Positions 8,473 to 18,102 of a DNA stretch of 64,000 nt are shown here, piece after piece. The notes below the pieces were generated by a model. That model was not told where the DNA came from, ran no database searches, and saw nothing but the letters and a program-made list of their open reading frames with translations. This DNA is from Caenibacillus caldisaponilyticus (lineage in GTDB: Bacteria; Bacillota; Bacilli; Bacillales; Sporolactobacillaceae), in the NCBI RefSeq assembly GCF_002003465.1, contig NZ_BDDQ01000027.1:44275-108274 (forward strand), in the 5' to 3' direction. A program made the translations under genes and the position numbers. The stretch's first letter is position 1. The number at the start of each line of letters is the position of its first letter.

Positions 8473-9507
8473 TCAGCCGACCTTTGCGCTGTTTTGGCGA
8501 TTCAGTTTGTTGGCAACGAGGGCGGCGAGGTCGACGACGCGGCAAGAATACCCCCATTCGTTGTCGTACCAAGCCAAAACTTTGACTTTATAATCGCCCA
8601 TCACCATGGTCGAAAGCCCATCGATGACGGCTGAATGCGGATCGGTTTGATAATCAACGGAAACGAGCGGTTCTTCGCTGTAGGCGACGATGCCGCGGTA
8701 ATCCGTCTCCGCCGCCTCCTTCAACACGCTGTTGACGGCTTGTTCGGTCACGGGGGTTTTCAAGTCAACGACGAGGTCGACGAGCGAGACGTTCGGCGTC
8801 GGCACTCTCAGCGCGATGCCGTTCATTTTTCCTTTGAGATGGGGAAGGACTTTTCCGATTGCTTTGGCGGCGCCGGTCGTCGTCGGAATGATCGATTGGC
8901 CGCAAGCTCGGGCGCGGCGCAAATCTTTATGCGGGTTGTCAATATTGTTTTGATCGTTCGTGTAGGCGTGAACGGTCGTCACCATGCCCGATCCGATTCC
9001 GAATGCGTCGTCCAAAATCTTAACCACGGGGGCGAGGCAATTCGTGGTGCAGGAGGCGTTGGAAAGGATATGGTGCGCTTCGGGATTGTAGACGTTTTCA
9101 TTAACGCCCATCACAATGGTGGCGTCTTCGCCCTTCGCCGGGGCGGTGATGATCACCTTCTTCGCGCCCGCTTCGATATGATAAAAGGCGGTTTCCCGGG
9201 TTCTGAATTTCCCCGTCGCCTCAATCACGATATCAACGTCAAGATGTTTCCACGGAAGATTGCGCGGATCTCGGTCGTTGACGATCTCCACGACTTGATC
9301 ATTGGCGGCAAACCGGCGCTCGTCAATGACCCGCACCTCCCCGTCAAAGCGGCCGTGGATGCTGTCATATTTAAGCAAATGAACGAGCGTTTCGACCGGG
9401 TGGCGGGCATTGATCGCGACGATGTTCAAGTCGGGATGTGCGATCGCCCGGCGAAACACCATGCGGCCGATCCGCCCGAATCCGTTGATTGCCATGTTGA
9501 CGGCCAT
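8473..9507 (-). CDS. gapB: NADP-type glyceraldehyde-3-phosphate dehydrogenase (gluconeogenic)
   Basis: Converts 1,3-bisphosphoglycerate to glyceraldehyde-3-phosphate in gluconeogenesis. N-terminal Rossmann motif INGFGRIGRMVFRRA, catalytic SNASCTTN with the active-site Cys, and the C-terminal WYDNEWGYS are all present; 344 residues. The sequence follows B. subtilis GapB rather than GapA, and it sits next to speD/coaE like gapB. ATG 9507 is chosen with GGAGG 11 bases upstream. Two inverted copies of a CcpN-type operator lie directly upstream, consistent with repression on glycolytic carbon. Confidence 0.95.
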   Translation of the reverse strand: MAVNMAINGFGRIGRMVFRRAIAHPDLNIVAINARHPVETLVHLLKYDSIHGRFDGEVRVIDERRFAANDQVVEIVNDRDPRNLPWKHLDVDIVIEATGKFRTRETAFYHIEAGAKKVIITAPAKGEDATIVMGVNENVYNPEAHHILSNASCTTNCLAPVVKILDDAFGIGSGMVTTVHAYTNDQNNIDNPHKDLRRARACGQSIIPTTTGAAKAIGKVLPHLKGKMNGIALRVPTPNVSLVDLVVDLKTPVTEQAVNSVLKEAAETDYRGIVAYSEEPLVSVDYQTDPHSAVIDGLSTMVMGDYKVKVLAWYDNEWGYSCRVVDLAALVANKLNRQNSAKVG

Positions 9508-9528
9508 TCTGCCATCGACCTCCACTAA

Positions 9529-9572
9529 TGTGATATACTATTTTCACAATAACCTGAAACAAGTATATCACA
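9529..9572 (-). promoter_or_regulatory. gapB promoter region with two CcpN-type operators
   Basis: TGTGATATACT occurs at 9529-9539 on the plus strand and again at 9562-9572 on the minus strand, an exact inverted pair 22 bases apart. Both fit the published CcpN consensus TRTGHYATAYW as I remember it. They overlap or flank the likely gapB promoter (TAGTAT/TATATC region), just upstream of the ribosome binding site. Confidence 0.75.
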
Positions 9573-9714
9573 TTTGTGATTTTTTGTATACTTGATTCCC
9601 GCATGCCGCCGCTTGATAGGACGATGCCCCTTTCTGACGCACAAACCACCGCGCATGACTGCCAAACATCCCGCATTGATCGAATGTTCTCAATCGCCTT
9701 CTGCTACGGGATTT

Positions 9715-9745
9715 AAAAAATCCAGGGGACACCATTCCCCTGGAT
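9715..9745 (-). terminator. Terminator of the mutM-coaE unit
   Basis: Perfect 10-pair stem (9736-9745 with 9720-9729), 6-base loop, then TTTTTT on the minus strand, starting at the coaE stop codon. Confidence 0.93.
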
Positions 9746-10341
9746 CAGATCAACTGCCACTCTTGCAGCAGCCTTTGCAATTGGCGGCGCGTTTCCGCGA
9801 CCGTCCCGCTGTTGTCAATGACCGCATCAGCCCTTTCCTTCTTTTCTTCCAAAGGCATTTGAGCTTGAATGCGGAGTTCCGCCTCGTTTTTCGTGAACTG
9901 GTTGCGCGCCATCAAGCGCTCAAGTTGAAGGCGGTAAGGGACATAAACGACGATGATTTTATCGACCCAGTCGGTCAGCCGGCTTTCGAAAAGCAGCGGG
10001 ATGTCGAGGACGACCGCCTTTTCGCCGCGGCGGGCGCATTCCTCCACTTCGCTCAGCATCACTTTGCGCACCGCCGGATGGACGATGGCGTTTAAAGCGA
10101 GCCGTTTTTCTTCATCGGCAAAGACGAGCGCCCCGAGCTTTTTCCGATCGATCGTGCCGTCTTCACGCAGGATGTCGGCGCCAAAGCGAGCGATGATCGG
10201 CTCATAGGCTTCCGCGCCCGGTTCGACGACCTTTCGGGCAGCCATGTCGGCATCGACGACCGGGATGCCGAACGATTGAAACATGCGGGAAACGGTGCTT
10301 TTCCCGCTCGCGATGCCCCCGGTCAAGCCGATGCGCATCAT
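9745..10341 (-). CDS. coaE: Dephospho-CoA kinase
   Basis: Last step of coenzyme A synthesis: phosphorylates the 3'-hydroxyl of dephospho-CoA. 198 residues beginning [17 protein letters not shown], which contains the P-loop GGIASGKST; later [15 protein letters not shown] and the basic lid segment [20 protein letters not shown] are typical. The start at 10341 has AGGAGG 8 bases upstream and overlaps the mutM stop (ATGA), so the two are translationally coupled. The longer open frame upstream is inside mutM and not used. ytaF, which lies between them in B. subtilis, is absent. Confidence 0.96.
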   Translation of the reverse strand: MMRIGLTGGIASGKSTVSRMFQSFGIPVVDADMAARKVVEPGAEAYEPIIARFGADILREDGTIDRKKLGALVFADEEKRLALNAIVHPAVRKVMLSEVEECARRGEKAVVLDIPLLFESRLTDWVDKIIVVYVPYRLQLERLMARNQFTKNEAELRIQAQMPLEEKKERADAVIDNSGTVAETRRQLQRLLQEWQLI

Positions 10342-11174
10342 GGGGATCGCCTCCTTTGGCATTTCGGGCAGTAGTGGGTGCCGCGCCCGGCGGCTTTCGT
10401 TTTTTCGATCATTGCACCGCACGCTTTGCACGGTTGGCCTTGGCGTCCGTAGACGTAAAGGCGGAGCTGGAACATCCCCATTTCACCGTAGCCGTTTAAA
10501 TAGCTGCGCACGGAGCTGCCGCCGAGCGCCACCGCTTCCGCCAACGTGTCCTTAATGCTTTTTTCAAGGCGGCGGATGTCGTCATCGCTTAAATGCTTGG
10601 CCTTTTCAAGCGGATGGATGCCCGCGCGAAACAGCGATTCGTCCACGTAAATGTTGCCGAGGCCGACCACCGTCGTTTGGTCGAGCAACACCGCCTTAAT
10701 ATTTCGCTCGGTTTTCGAAAACACGTCCTTCAGATAATCGGCGTCAAACCGTTCGTCGAACGGCTCGGGGCCGAGGCCGGCGAGCGGCGGAAGGACCCGT
10801 TCTTCGCCTTTATCAAACAAGTGCATGGTGCCGAATTTCCGAACGTCTCGATAGCGGAGTTCCGTCCCGTCGGTCAGCGAAAAGATCACATGGGTGTGTT
10901 TGTCGATCGGATCGGTTGGCGACTCCAGCCGGTATTTGCCTTCCATCCGCAAATGCGAGACGAGCACGTGGCGGTCAAGGATGAAAAGAAGGAATTTTCC
11001 GCGGCGCCCGATGTCTTGGATCGTCTCGCCGATCAAGCGCATCCTGAACGCTTCGGCGTCGTCCGGCCGTTTAATGATCCTGGGCCAACGGACGCGGACG
11101 TCGGCGATCGTCTTTCCGGCGACGAGCGTCCGCAATGTGTGTCGTATCGATTCCACTTCCGGCAGTTCGGGCAT
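10338..11174 (-). CDS. mutM: Formamidopyrimidine-DNA glycosylase (MutM/Fpg)
   Basis: Removes 8-oxoguanine and other oxidised purines and cuts the abasic site. 278 residues; the catalytic start [14 protein letters not shown] places Pro at position 2 after Met removal and Glu next to it. Helix-two-turn-helix region near residues 150-225 ([26 protein letters not shown]) and C-terminal zinc finger CKACG...CPKCQ are intact. GGGAGG lies 8 bases before the ATG. First gene of a mutM-coaE unit, with polA upstream. Confidence 0.97.
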   Translation of the reverse strand: MPELPEVESIRHTLRTLVAGKTIADVRVRWPRIIKRPDDAEAFRMRLIGETIQDIGRRGKFLLFILDRHVLVSHLRMEGKYRLESPTDPIDKHTHVIFSLTDGTELRYRDVRKFGTMHLFDKGEERVLPPLAGLGPEPFDERFDADYLKDVFSKTERNIKAVLLDQTTVVGLGNIYVDESLFRAGIHPLEKAKHLSDDDIRRLEKSIKDTLAEAVALGGSSVRSYLNGYGEMGMFQLRLYVYGRQGQPCKACGAMIEKTKAAGRGTHYCPKCQRRRSP

Positions 11175-11194
11175 GCGTCGAACCTCCCTTGAAG

Positions 11195-11207
11195 GGGGTC
11201 AGACCCC
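11195..11207. repeat. Short GC palindrome (REP-like), copy 1
   Basis: GGGGTCAGACCCC, a perfect palindrome around a central A, between mutM and polA. A related palindrome lies 96 bases away at 11303-11317. Such GGGGTC/GGGGAC palindromes are seen as intergenic repeats in many bacteria, sometimes with RAYT transposases; that link is inference. Confidence 0.55.
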
Positions 11208-11224
11208 AAAAATAAATATAAAGC

Positions 11225-11253
11225 ATTATACAAAAATACAACTTTTGACCTAT
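11225..11253 (-). promoter_or_regulatory. Possible promoter of mutM-coaE
   Basis: A perfect TATAAT on the minus strand (11225-11230), but the -35 region 17 bases upstream (ATAGGT) is poor. Placed correctly for mutM. Confidence 0.4.
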
Positions 11254-11302
11254 GTGAAGCGCAAAAAACCGCAATCCGTCAACTTTAGCGCTTTAAAGCG
11301 CC

Positions 11303-11317
11303 GGGGGACTGTCCCCC
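11303..11317. repeat. Short GC palindrome (REP-like), copy 2
   Basis: GGGGGACTGTCCCCC abuts the polA stop codon. It can form a six-pair hairpin but has no following T-run, so it is not a standard terminator. A second palindrome, GCGCTTTAAAGCGC, is next to it at about 11288-11301. Confidence 0.55.
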
Positions 11318-13953
11318 TATTTGGCGTCGTACCAAGTGGGACCGTAGGCGATGTCGACGACGAGGGGGACTTTCAGCTCGACGGCGTTTTCCATGACTTC
11401 GGGGACGATGCGTTTGAGCCGTTCGATCTCGGCCTTCGGCGCTTCAAAGATCAATTCGTCATGGACTTGAAGCAGCATCTTCGCTTTCAATCCTTCCGCC
11501 TTTAAGCGCTTGGCCATGTTCACCATCGCCAGCTTGATGATGTCCGCGGCGGAACCTTGTATGGGCGTGTTCATCGCCGTCCGTTCCGCAAAGCTGCGCC
11601 GGTTGAAATTGCGGCTTGTAATATCGGGCAGATAGCGGCGTCGGTTAAGGAGCGTCGTGACGTAGCCGTCGCGCTTGGCCTTTTGGACGATGTCGGTCAT
11701 GTACGCCTTTACGCCAGGGAAGCTTTCCAAATATCGATTGATAAATTCTCCGGCTTCTTTGCGGGTGATCCCGAGGCTTTGCGACAAGCCGTAATCGCTG
11801 ATGCCGTATACGATGCCGAAGTTGACCGCTTTGGCGTGCCGCCTCATGAGCGGCGTCACTTCATCCGGGCGGACGCCGAACACGTCCGCGGCCGTTTTCG
11901 TATGAATGTCCATCCCATCTTTAAAGGCCTGGATGAGATTGTCGTCTCCGGCGATGTGCGCGAGCACGCGCAGTTCGATTTGCGAATAGTCCGCGGAAAA
12001 GATCACGGCATCCGGCTCCGAGGGAATAAAGGCATTGCGGATTTTCCGGCCTTCTTCAAGCCGGACCGGAATGTTCTGCAGGTTCGGGTCCGTCGAACTC
12101 AGCCGCCCGGTCTGCGTGAGCGCCTGTCTGAACATGGTGTGAATGCGGCCGGTTTTCGGATGAATGACCTTCAGCAACCCTTCGATGTACGTCGACTTCA
12201 ACTTGCCGAGCTGTCTGTAGTCCAAAATCTTGTCGATGATCTCATGGCTTCCTCTCAACTTTTCCAACACATCGGCCGACGTGGAAAATCCCGTCTTCGT
12301 TTTTTTCACCGGAGGCAGATTCAGCTTGTCAAACAGGATCTCGCCGAGCTGTTTCGGCGAATTGATGTTGAACTCCGTTCCGGCCAGTTCATGAATTTGC
12401 CGCTCCAATTCCGCGATCCGTTCATCCAAATCGACGCCCATTTCCTTGAGGGCCGACGGACTGACGGTGACCCCCGTCACTTCCATATCGGCGAGGACGC
12501 CGGAGAGCGGCATCTCCAGTTCGGCGAACAATTCGTACTGCCGGTTATCCTCAAGCTCCTTTTTTAATATCGGGCGCAAATCGAGCAGCGCCTGGGCTTT
12601 GCGGACAAGGTGGTCGGCCAGTTCGTCCCGGCTCGGAACGCGGCGCTTGGCGCCTTTGCCATAAAAAGCTTCCTCGCCGTAAACGTATTTGATGCCTTTG
12701 TGCTTGGCGATGTCGGCGAGCTCGCGGTTGGATTCCGACGGATCGATCAAATACGACGCCATGTTTACATCAAAATCGACGCCGCCCAGCTCAAGCCCGT
12801 GCCAATGCAGCACGACGGCATCGCGCTTGGCATCGAACACCGTTTTTTTGACGTCGGTACGCGCCAGCCATTTTTTAAAAGCCTCGGAAGCCAGTCCGGC
12901 CTCCACCGGAATGAACCAGCGCCCATTCGGATTGGCGACGGCAAAGCCGAGGATATCGGCAAAATGGTAATTTTCCTCCGACGTCTCGACGATGAGCGCG
13001 GCCTCTTCCGTGAAAACGTCCGCGGCGTCATCCGGATTTTCGAGAATCGCAAAACCGATGTCGGTTCCCTTCGCTTCTTCCGCAATCGTTTCTTCGGCGC
13101 CGATTCGATCAAGGAGCGAGTGGAATTCCAATTCTTTAAACAGCGAGATGAGCGGTTCGTTAAACGCTTTTTTATAAACGAGATCGTTCAAATCGACATC
13201 AATCGGCGCATCTGTGGCGATGGTGGCGATCCGCTTGCTCATCAGCGCCAGTTCTTTGTTTTCTTCCAGCTTTTCCCTCAGCTTTTTGCCGGTGACGGCA
13301 TCGAGGTTTTCATAGACGCCTTCGACCGTTCCGAATTGCTTGAGCAGCTTGATGGCGGTCTTTTCGCCGACGCCCGGCACGCCTGGGATATTATCCGACG
13401 GATCGCCCATCAAGCCTTTGAGATCGATGATTTGCTTCGGCGAAAGCTCATATCGTTTATACACTTCGGCGGCGTCGTAATCGACGATGTCCGCGATGCC
13501 TTTGCGGGTCAACACGACGTGGATGCGATCGTCGACAAGTTGCAGCATGTCTTTATCCCCGGTGACGACCTTGGTCAAAAACCCGCTGTCCTGGGCCCGC
13601 TTCGCCAGCGTCCCGATGATGTCGTCGGCTTCGTACAATTCTTTTTCGTAACGCTTGATGCCCATCGCGTCGAGCACTTCACGGATGAAAGGAAGCTGCT
13701 CCGACAGCTCCGGAGGCGTCTTTTGCCGTCCGCCTTTATATTCTTTATACGTCTCGTGGCGAAACGTCGTTTTCCCGGCGTCAAAAGCGACGAGCATGTG
13801 GGTCGGCTGTTCTTCCTCGATGATGCGGAACAGCATGTTCGTAAAGCCGTAAACGGCATTCGTGTAGACGCCCTTTTCGGTGTTCAAGAGCGGGAGGGCG
13901 AAAAACGCGCGGTAGGCGATGTTGTTGCCGTCGATCAGCACGAGCTTGTCCAT
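11317..13953 (-). CDS. polA: DNA polymerase I
   Basis: Repair and Okazaki-fragment polymerase. 878 residues: 5'-3' exonuclease (about 1-290; MDKLVLIDGNNIAYRAFFALP, EADDIIGTLA, LMGDPSDNIPGVPGVGEKTA), a central 3'-5' exonuclease-like domain (about 300-470) that lacks a clear acidic Exo I pair and is probably inactive as in Geobacillus, and the polymerase domain with motif A FSADYSQIELRVLAHI, motif B RRHAKAVNFGIVYG and motif C LLQVHDELIFE. ATG 13953 is chosen for AAGGAG 8 bases upstream and the family start; an ATG 33 bases earlier is unlikely. Confidence 0.97.
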   Translation of the reverse strand: MDKLVLIDGNNIAYRAFFALPLLNTEKGVYTNAVYGFTNMLFRIIEEEQPTHMLVAFDAGKTTFRHETYKEYKGGRQKTPPELSEQLPFIREVLDAMGIKRYEKELYEADDIIGTLAKRAQDSGFLTKVVTGDKDMLQLVDDRIHVVLTRKGIADIVDYDAAEVYKRYELSPKQIIDLKGLMGDPSDNIPGVPGVGEKTAIKLLKQFGTVEGVYENLDAVTGKKLREKLEENKELALMSKRIATIATDAPIDVDLNDLVYKKAFNEPLISLFKELEFHSLLDRIGAEETIAEEAKGTDIGFAILENPDDAADVFTEEAALIVETSEENYHFADILGFAVANPNGRWFIPVEAGLASEAFKKWLARTDVKKTVFDAKRDAVVLHWHGLELGGVDFDVNMASYLIDPSESNRELADIAKHKGIKYVYGEEAFYGKGAKRRVPSRDELADHLVRKAQALLDLRPILKKELEDNRQYELFAELEMPLSGVLADMEVTGVTVSPSALKEMGVDLDERIAELERQIHELAGTEFNINSPKQLGEILFDKLNLPPVKKTKTGFSTSADVLEKLRGSHEIIDKILDYRQLGKLKSTYIEGLLKVIHPKTGRIHTMFRQALTQTGRLSSTDPNLQNIPVRLEEGRKIRNAFIPSEPDAVIFSADYSQIELRVLAHIAGDDNLIQAFKDGMDIHTKTAADVFGVRPDEVTPLMRRHAKAVNFGIVYGISDYGLSQSLGITRKEAGEFINRYLESFPGVKAYMTDIVQKAKRDGYVTTLLNRRRYLPDITSRNFNRRSFAERTAMNTPIQGSAADIIKLAMVNMAKRLKAEGLKAKMLLQVHDELIFEAPKAEIERLKRIVPEVMENAVELKVPLVVDIAYGPTWYDAK

Positions 13954-14140
13954 GGAAACAACTCCTTGCATTTCGGATATGGCCACCGTTTATTCTTTTT
14001 CTATCATACCGTTTTTGCGATCGAGAAAAAAGCGGGGCGAATGGATGCAAGCGATGAGATGATGAATCAAGCCTAAAAGCGGAGAGGGAGGCGATGAACG
14101 GCAAACCGACGATCGGGCGATCCATGCGGCCGGAAATCAT

Positions 14141-14166
14141 AAAAAAACCCGGCCGCGCGGGCCGGG
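14141..14166 (-). terminator. Terminator of the citZ-icd-mdh operon
   Basis: Minus-strand CCCGGCC/GGCCGGG stem with CGCGC loop (14148-14166) and seven T (14141-14147), just after mdh. Confidence 0.93.
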
Positions 14167-14178
14167 GAGGTGTAAAGA

Positions 14179-15114
14179 TTAAAGCAATTTCATGACCTTT
14201 CTGACGGATTCGGCGGATTTGTCAAGCGCCGCTTTTTCTTCTTCCGTCAGTTCAAGTTCGATGACTTTTTCCAAACCGTTGCCGCCGAGGATGACGGGAA
14301 CGCCGAGGTACAGATCATGGTAGCCGTATTCGCCTTCAAGATAGGCGATCGCCGGCAAAATGCGGCGTTTATCTTTTAAGATCGCTTCGACCATTTCCGT
14401 GAGCGAAGCCGCCGGCGCATAGTAAGCGCTGCCGTTTCCGAGCAGGTTAACGATCTCGCCGCCGCCTTTTCTCGTCCGTTCCACAATCGCGTCGAGCCGA
14501 TCTTTCGGAATCAATTTTTCAAGCGGAATGCCGCCTGCATAGGAATAACGGACGAGCGGCACCATGTCGTCGCCGTGGCCGCCGAGCACGAAACCGCTGA
14601 CATCCTCCACGGAAACATTGAGCTCTTGGGCGACGAACGTGCGGAAGCGCGCCGTATCGAGCACGCCGGATTGGCCGATGACGCGGTGTTTCGGGAATCC
14701 CGATTCCTTGAAAACGGTGTACGTCATCGCGTCGACCGGGTTCGTCAAGACGACGATGATGGCGTTCGGCGAATATTTGACGACTTCTTTGGTCACCGAC
14801 CGCATGATGTTCGCGTTGGTCGAAACGAGATCGTCACGGCTCATGCCGGGCTTGCGGGCAATGCCAGCCGTGATGACGACGATATCGGAATCTTTCGTCT
14901 CTTTGTAATCGGAAGTACCGACGACATTGGCATCAAATCCGAGCACGGGGCTTGATTCAAGCATGTCGAGCGCTTTGCCTTTCGTCGGGTTTTCCATTTG
15001 CGGAATGTCGACCAAGACGACGTCGGCGAGTTCTTTTTGGGCGATGAGAAAAGCGGTGGTCGCTCCCGTAAAACCGGCGCCGATGACCGATACTTTTTTG
15101 CGTTTGAGCGTCAT
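14179..15114 (-). CDS. mdh: Malate dehydrogenase
   Basis: Oxidises malate to oxaloacetate with NAD. 311 residues of the LDH-like MDH type: Rossmann [11 protein letters not shown], Asp in VVLVDIP (NAD preference), substrate loop [11 protein letters not shown] with the Arg residues, NPVDAMTY and catalytic His in [17 protein letters not shown] 15114 has GGGGGAG 5 bases upstream; the frame runs another 300 bases upstream but that part is not MDH-like. Last gene of citZ-icd-mdh, separated from icd by 260 bases that include a strong stem-loop. Confidence 0.97.
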   Translation of the reverse strand: MTLKRKKVSVIGAGFTGATTAFLIAQKELADVVLVDIPQMENPTKGKALDMLESSPVLGFDANVVGTSDYKETKDSDIVVITAGIARKPGMSRDDLVSTNANIMRSVTKEVVKYSPNAIIVVLTNPVDAMTYTVFKESGFPKHRVIGQSGVLDTARFRTFVAQELNVSVEDVSGFVLGGHGDDMVPLVRYSYAGGIPLEKLIPKDRLDAIVERTRKGGGEIVNLLGNGSAYYAPAASLTEMVEAILKDKRRILPAIAYLEGEYGYHDLYLGVPVILGGNGLEKVIELELTEEEKAALDKSAESVRKVMKLL

Positions 15115-15303
15115 AATGGCTCCCCCTTTGCGAGTGTGTTGGACGTCCCGCGGCCGGGTGATATCCCGGTCGTGTTTTCTTATGGTAACCGGCCCGCGGG
15201 GGCCGTGGGACATCTTGGTTGATCGAATTTTAAACCATTCCCAAGCCGTTTCCCTTTTGTCAACATATCGAGAGGGATGTGCGGCTTCCCGATCCCCGCG
15301 TCG

Positions 15304-15353
15304 GGCCCGGCCCGATCGCCGCACCGGATCGCCATCCAGCGGCGCGCCGGGCC
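15304..15353 (-). other. Long stem-loop between icd and mdh
   Basis: Nested pairing: 15304-15310 with 15347-15353, 15317-15322 with 15339-15344, and 15326-15329 with 15334-15337. No T-run follows on the minus strand, so it may mark mRNA processing or stability rather than termination. Confidence 0.55.
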
Positions 15354-15374
15354 GGCCTTTGCGGGTGCGGAAGA

Positions 15375-16643
15375 TTACATGTTTTGGATTAAAGCATCGG
15401 CGAACTCGGAACATTTGACTTCTTTTGCGCCTTCCATCAGGCGGGCGAAGTCATAGGTCACCACTTTGCTTTCAATCGTTTTTTCCATCGCTTTGATGAT
15501 CAATTCGCCGGCTTCACGCCAATTCAAGTGTTCGAGCATGAGCACGCCGGAAAGAATGACCGACGACGGATTGACTTTGTCCAGGCCGGCGTATTTCGGG
15601 GCCGTGCCGTGGGTCGCTTCGAAGACCGCGTGTCCCGTTTCGTAATTGATATTCGCGCCCGGCGCGATGCCGATGCCGCCGACTTGGGCCGCCAGCGCAT
15701 CGGAGATATAGTCGCCGTTCAAGTTCATCGTCGCGACGACATCGAAATCTTCCGGACGAGTTAAGATTTGTTGCAGGAAAATATCGGCGATGCGGTCTTT
15801 GATGATGATCTTGCCGGCTTGGATCGCTTCTTCCTGAGCTTTGTCGGCCGCTTCACGCCCTTCGCTTTCGGCGATGCGGTCGTATTGGGCCCAGGTGAAC
15901 ACTTTGTCGCCGAATTCTTCTTCCGCGACTTCGTAACCCCAGTTTTTAAAGGCACCCTCGGTGAATTTCATGATGTTGCCCTTATGGACGAGGGTGACGC
16001 TTTTTCTTCCCTCTTTAATCGCGTAGTTGATGGCGGCGCGCACGAGGCGTTTCGTGCCTTCTTCGGAAATCGGTTTAATGCCGATGCCGGACGTTTCCGG
16101 GAAACGGATTTTTTTGACGCCCATTTCGTTTTGCAAGAAGTCAATGAGCTTTTTCACTTCTTCGGTGCCTTTCGCGTATTCGATGCCGGCGTAGATGTCT
16201 TCCGTGTTCTCGCGGAAAATGACCATATCGGTTTTTTCCGGATGCTTCACCGGAGACGGCACGCCTTTGAAATAGCGGACCGGGCGCAAGCACGTAAACA
16301 AATCGAGCTCTTGGCGCAATGCCACGTTCAGCGACCGGATGCCGCCGCCAACCGGCGTCGTCAGCGGGCCTTTAATCGCGATGATGTACTCGCGGATCGT
16401 CTCCAGCGTTTCCGCCGGCAGCCACTCGCCCGTTTGTTTATATGCCTTTTCGCCGGCGAGCACTTCTTTCCAAACGATCTTCCGCTTGCCGTTGTACGCT
16501 TTTTCAACGGCGGCGTCCAACACGCGGGATGCGGCCGCCCAAATGTCGGGGCCGGTGCCGTCGCCTTCGATAAAGGGAATGATCGGGTGATCCGGAACGT
16601 TCAGTTTTCCGTTTTCTACCGTAATGCGTTCTCCGTTTGCCAC
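15375..16643 (-). CDS. icd: NADP-dependent isocitrate dehydrogenase
   Basis: Oxidative decarboxylation of isocitrate to 2-oxoglutarate. 422 residues, the usual Bacillus length. Visible: [12 protein letters not shown] near the N-terminus, substrate-site Arg/Ser in [46 protein letters not shown] and C-terminal [11 protein letters not shown]. Starts at a GTG with GGAGG 9 bases upstream. Middle gene of the citZ-icd-mdh operon, 107 bases after citZ. Confidence 0.97.
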   Translation of the reverse strand: MANGERITVENGKLNVPDHPIIPFIEGDGTGPDIWAAASRVLDAAVEKAYNGKRKIVWKEVLAGEKAYKQTGEWLPAETLETIREYIIAIKGPLTTPVGGGIRSLNVALRQELDLFTCLRPVRYFKGVPSPVKHPEKTDMVIFRENTEDIYAGIEYAKGTEEVKKLIDFLQNEMGVKKIRFPETSGIGIKPISEEGTKRLVRAAINYAIKEGRKSVTLVHKGNIMKFTEGAFKNWGYEVAEEEFGDKVFTWAQYDRIAESEGREAADKAQEEAIQAGKIIIKDRIADIFLQQILTRPEDFDVVATMNLNGDYISDALAAQVGGIGIAPGANINYETGHAVFEATHGTAPKYAGLDKVNPSSVILSGVLMLEHLNWREAGELIIKAMEKTIESKVVTYDFARLMEGAKEVKCSEFADALIQNM

Positions 16644-16690
16644 GTCGTAAAACCTCCTAAGATGTATGGATTCTCGAAAATGGGATGCCG

Positions 16691-16719
16691 CGCGAAAAGG
16701 AGGGGGGATTTCCCCCTCC
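16691..16719 (-). terminator. Terminator-like hairpin between citZ and icd
   Basis: Stem of 8 pairs between 16712-16719 and 16699-16706, followed by TTTT on the minus strand. The short T-run suggests partial termination, which would lower icd and mdh relative to citZ. Confidence 0.6.
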
Positions 16720-16750
16720 GCAATCAGCCGGCTGTCCGGAACTCCCGCGT

Positions 16751-17869
16751 TTACTTACGGTCTTCGATCGGCACGTATTCGCGGGCTTCCGGGCCGACAT
16801 ATTCGGCGCGCGGACGGATCAAGCGGTTGTTCGCATATTGTTCAAGGATATGGGCCAGCCACCCGGAGACGCGGCTCACCGCGAAAATCGGGGTAAAAAT
16901 GTCGTGCGGGATGCCGAGGCTGTGGTAGACGGTCGCCGAATAAAAATCGACGTTCGGCAACAGCCCTTTTTCTTTCTTCATGATCTCTTCAATTTTCACC
17001 GACATCTCGTACCATTTTTTCTCCCCGTTCATTTCGGTCAGCTGTCTCGACATCTCTTTCAAATGTTTGGCGCGAGGATCTCCCGTTTTGTATACCCTGT
17101 GGCCGAAGCCCATGATTTTTTCTTTGTTCGCAAACGCCTTTTCAAGATACGATTCGACGTTTTCAATCGAACCGATTTCCTTCAGCATCTTCATGACGCG
17201 TTCGTTGGCGCCGCCGTGCAGCGGCCCTTTCAACGCGGAGATCGCCGCTGTCACGCCGGAATAAATATCGGACAAGGTCGCGACCGCAACGCGGGCGGTA
17301 AACGTCGACGCGTTCAGTTCATGATCGGCGTGAAGAATAAGCGCTTTATCAAACGCTTTAATTTCAACGTCGTTCGGCTCTCGTCCAAAGAGCATGTAGA
17401 GGAAATTGGCGGCTAAGCTTAAATCTTTGCGCGGGGCGATGGGGTCTTTACCGTCGCGAATGCGGGTAAAACCGGCGACGATCGTCGGCAGTTTCGCTTG
17501 CAGGCGAATGGCTTTACGCTTGTTGGCCTCGTCGCTCATATCATCGGCTTCGTCGTCGAACAACCCAAGCGCGGAAACCGCCGTGCGCAACACCGCCATC
17601 GGGTGGGCGTTCTTCAATGGATAGGCTTTCATTTGTTCGAATATTTCAGCCGGAACGTCGGCATTTTCCGCCAACTCTTTCTTAAACGCTTCGAACTCGT
17701 CCCGGTTCGGGAGTTTATCGTACCACAATAAATAAACGACTTCCTCAAAAGTCGACCGGTCGGCGAGATCGTCTATGTTATAGCCCTTGTATCTCAGTAC
17801 GCTGTTCACGATGGAACTGATCGCCGAAGTGGTGGCGACGACCCCTTCTAAACCGCTAGTGGCTGGCAT
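16751..17869 (-). CDS. citZ: Citrate synthase
   Basis: Condenses oxaloacetate and acetyl-CoA. 372 residues, type II dimeric form. Catalytic His residues are in [14 protein letters not shown] and [29 protein letters not shown] and C-terminal [13 protein letters not shown] are present. ATG 17869 follows GAGGAG at 5 bases. First gene of the Krebs operon with a recognisable sigma-A promoter about 85 bases upstream. Confidence 0.97.
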   Translation of the reverse strand: MPATSGLEGVVATTSAISSIVNSVLRYKGYNIDDLADRSTFEEVVYLLWYDKLPNRDEFEAFKKELAENADVPAEIFEQMKAYPLKNAHPMAVLRTAVSALGLFDDEADDMSDEANKRKAIRLQAKLPTIVAGFTRIRDGKDPIAPRKDLSLAANFLYMLFGREPNDVEIKAFDKALILHADHELNASTFTARVAVATLSDIYSGVTAAISALKGPLHGGANERVMKMLKEIGSIENVESYLEKAFANKEKIMGFGHRVYKTGDPRAKHLKEMSRQLTEMNGEKKWYEMSVKIEEIMKKEKGLLPNVDFYSATVYHSLGIPHDIFTPIFAVSRVSGWLAHILEQYANNRLIRPRAEYVGPEAREYVPIEDRK

Positions 17870-17954
17870 ATGAACTCCTCCTTCGAATTTCTCTCATTTT
17901 GCGCCATTAGTAACAACAAAAAATTTGTTAATGCAACGGCGAAATCCACATACA

Positions 17955-17983
17955 ATTATAAACAACCTAAACTTTTTTGTGAA
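17955..17983 (-). promoter_or_regulatory. Probable sigma-A promoter of citZ
   Basis: TTCACA (17978-17983), 17-base spacer and TATAAT (17955-17960) on the minus strand. An imperfect dyad TTAACAA...TTGTTAC lies between it and the gene and could be an operator; no CcpC site was confirmed. Confidence 0.65.
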
Positions 17984-18102
17984 CAAAAAGAATCTCAAAG
18001 CGGCGTCCCGCGATTCCACAATCATTCTAAAATGACCGTCCCGGCAGCGAATGCCGGAGGAAAAAAGGACAAGATAGGCCTTGAGTTTTCCGGTCTGAAA
18101 GG

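Noticed and set aside
12610..14076. Long open frame antisense to polA (488 codons)
   Set aside because: Codon-shadow of a GC-rich gene; no binding site or family signal. Similar shadows at 25011-26408, 27452-28783 and 32786-34087 were dropped for the same reason.
15115..15414. N-terminal extension of mdh
   Set aside because: MDH starts at 15114 with a good binding site; the extra frame overlaps the stem-loop and icd end.
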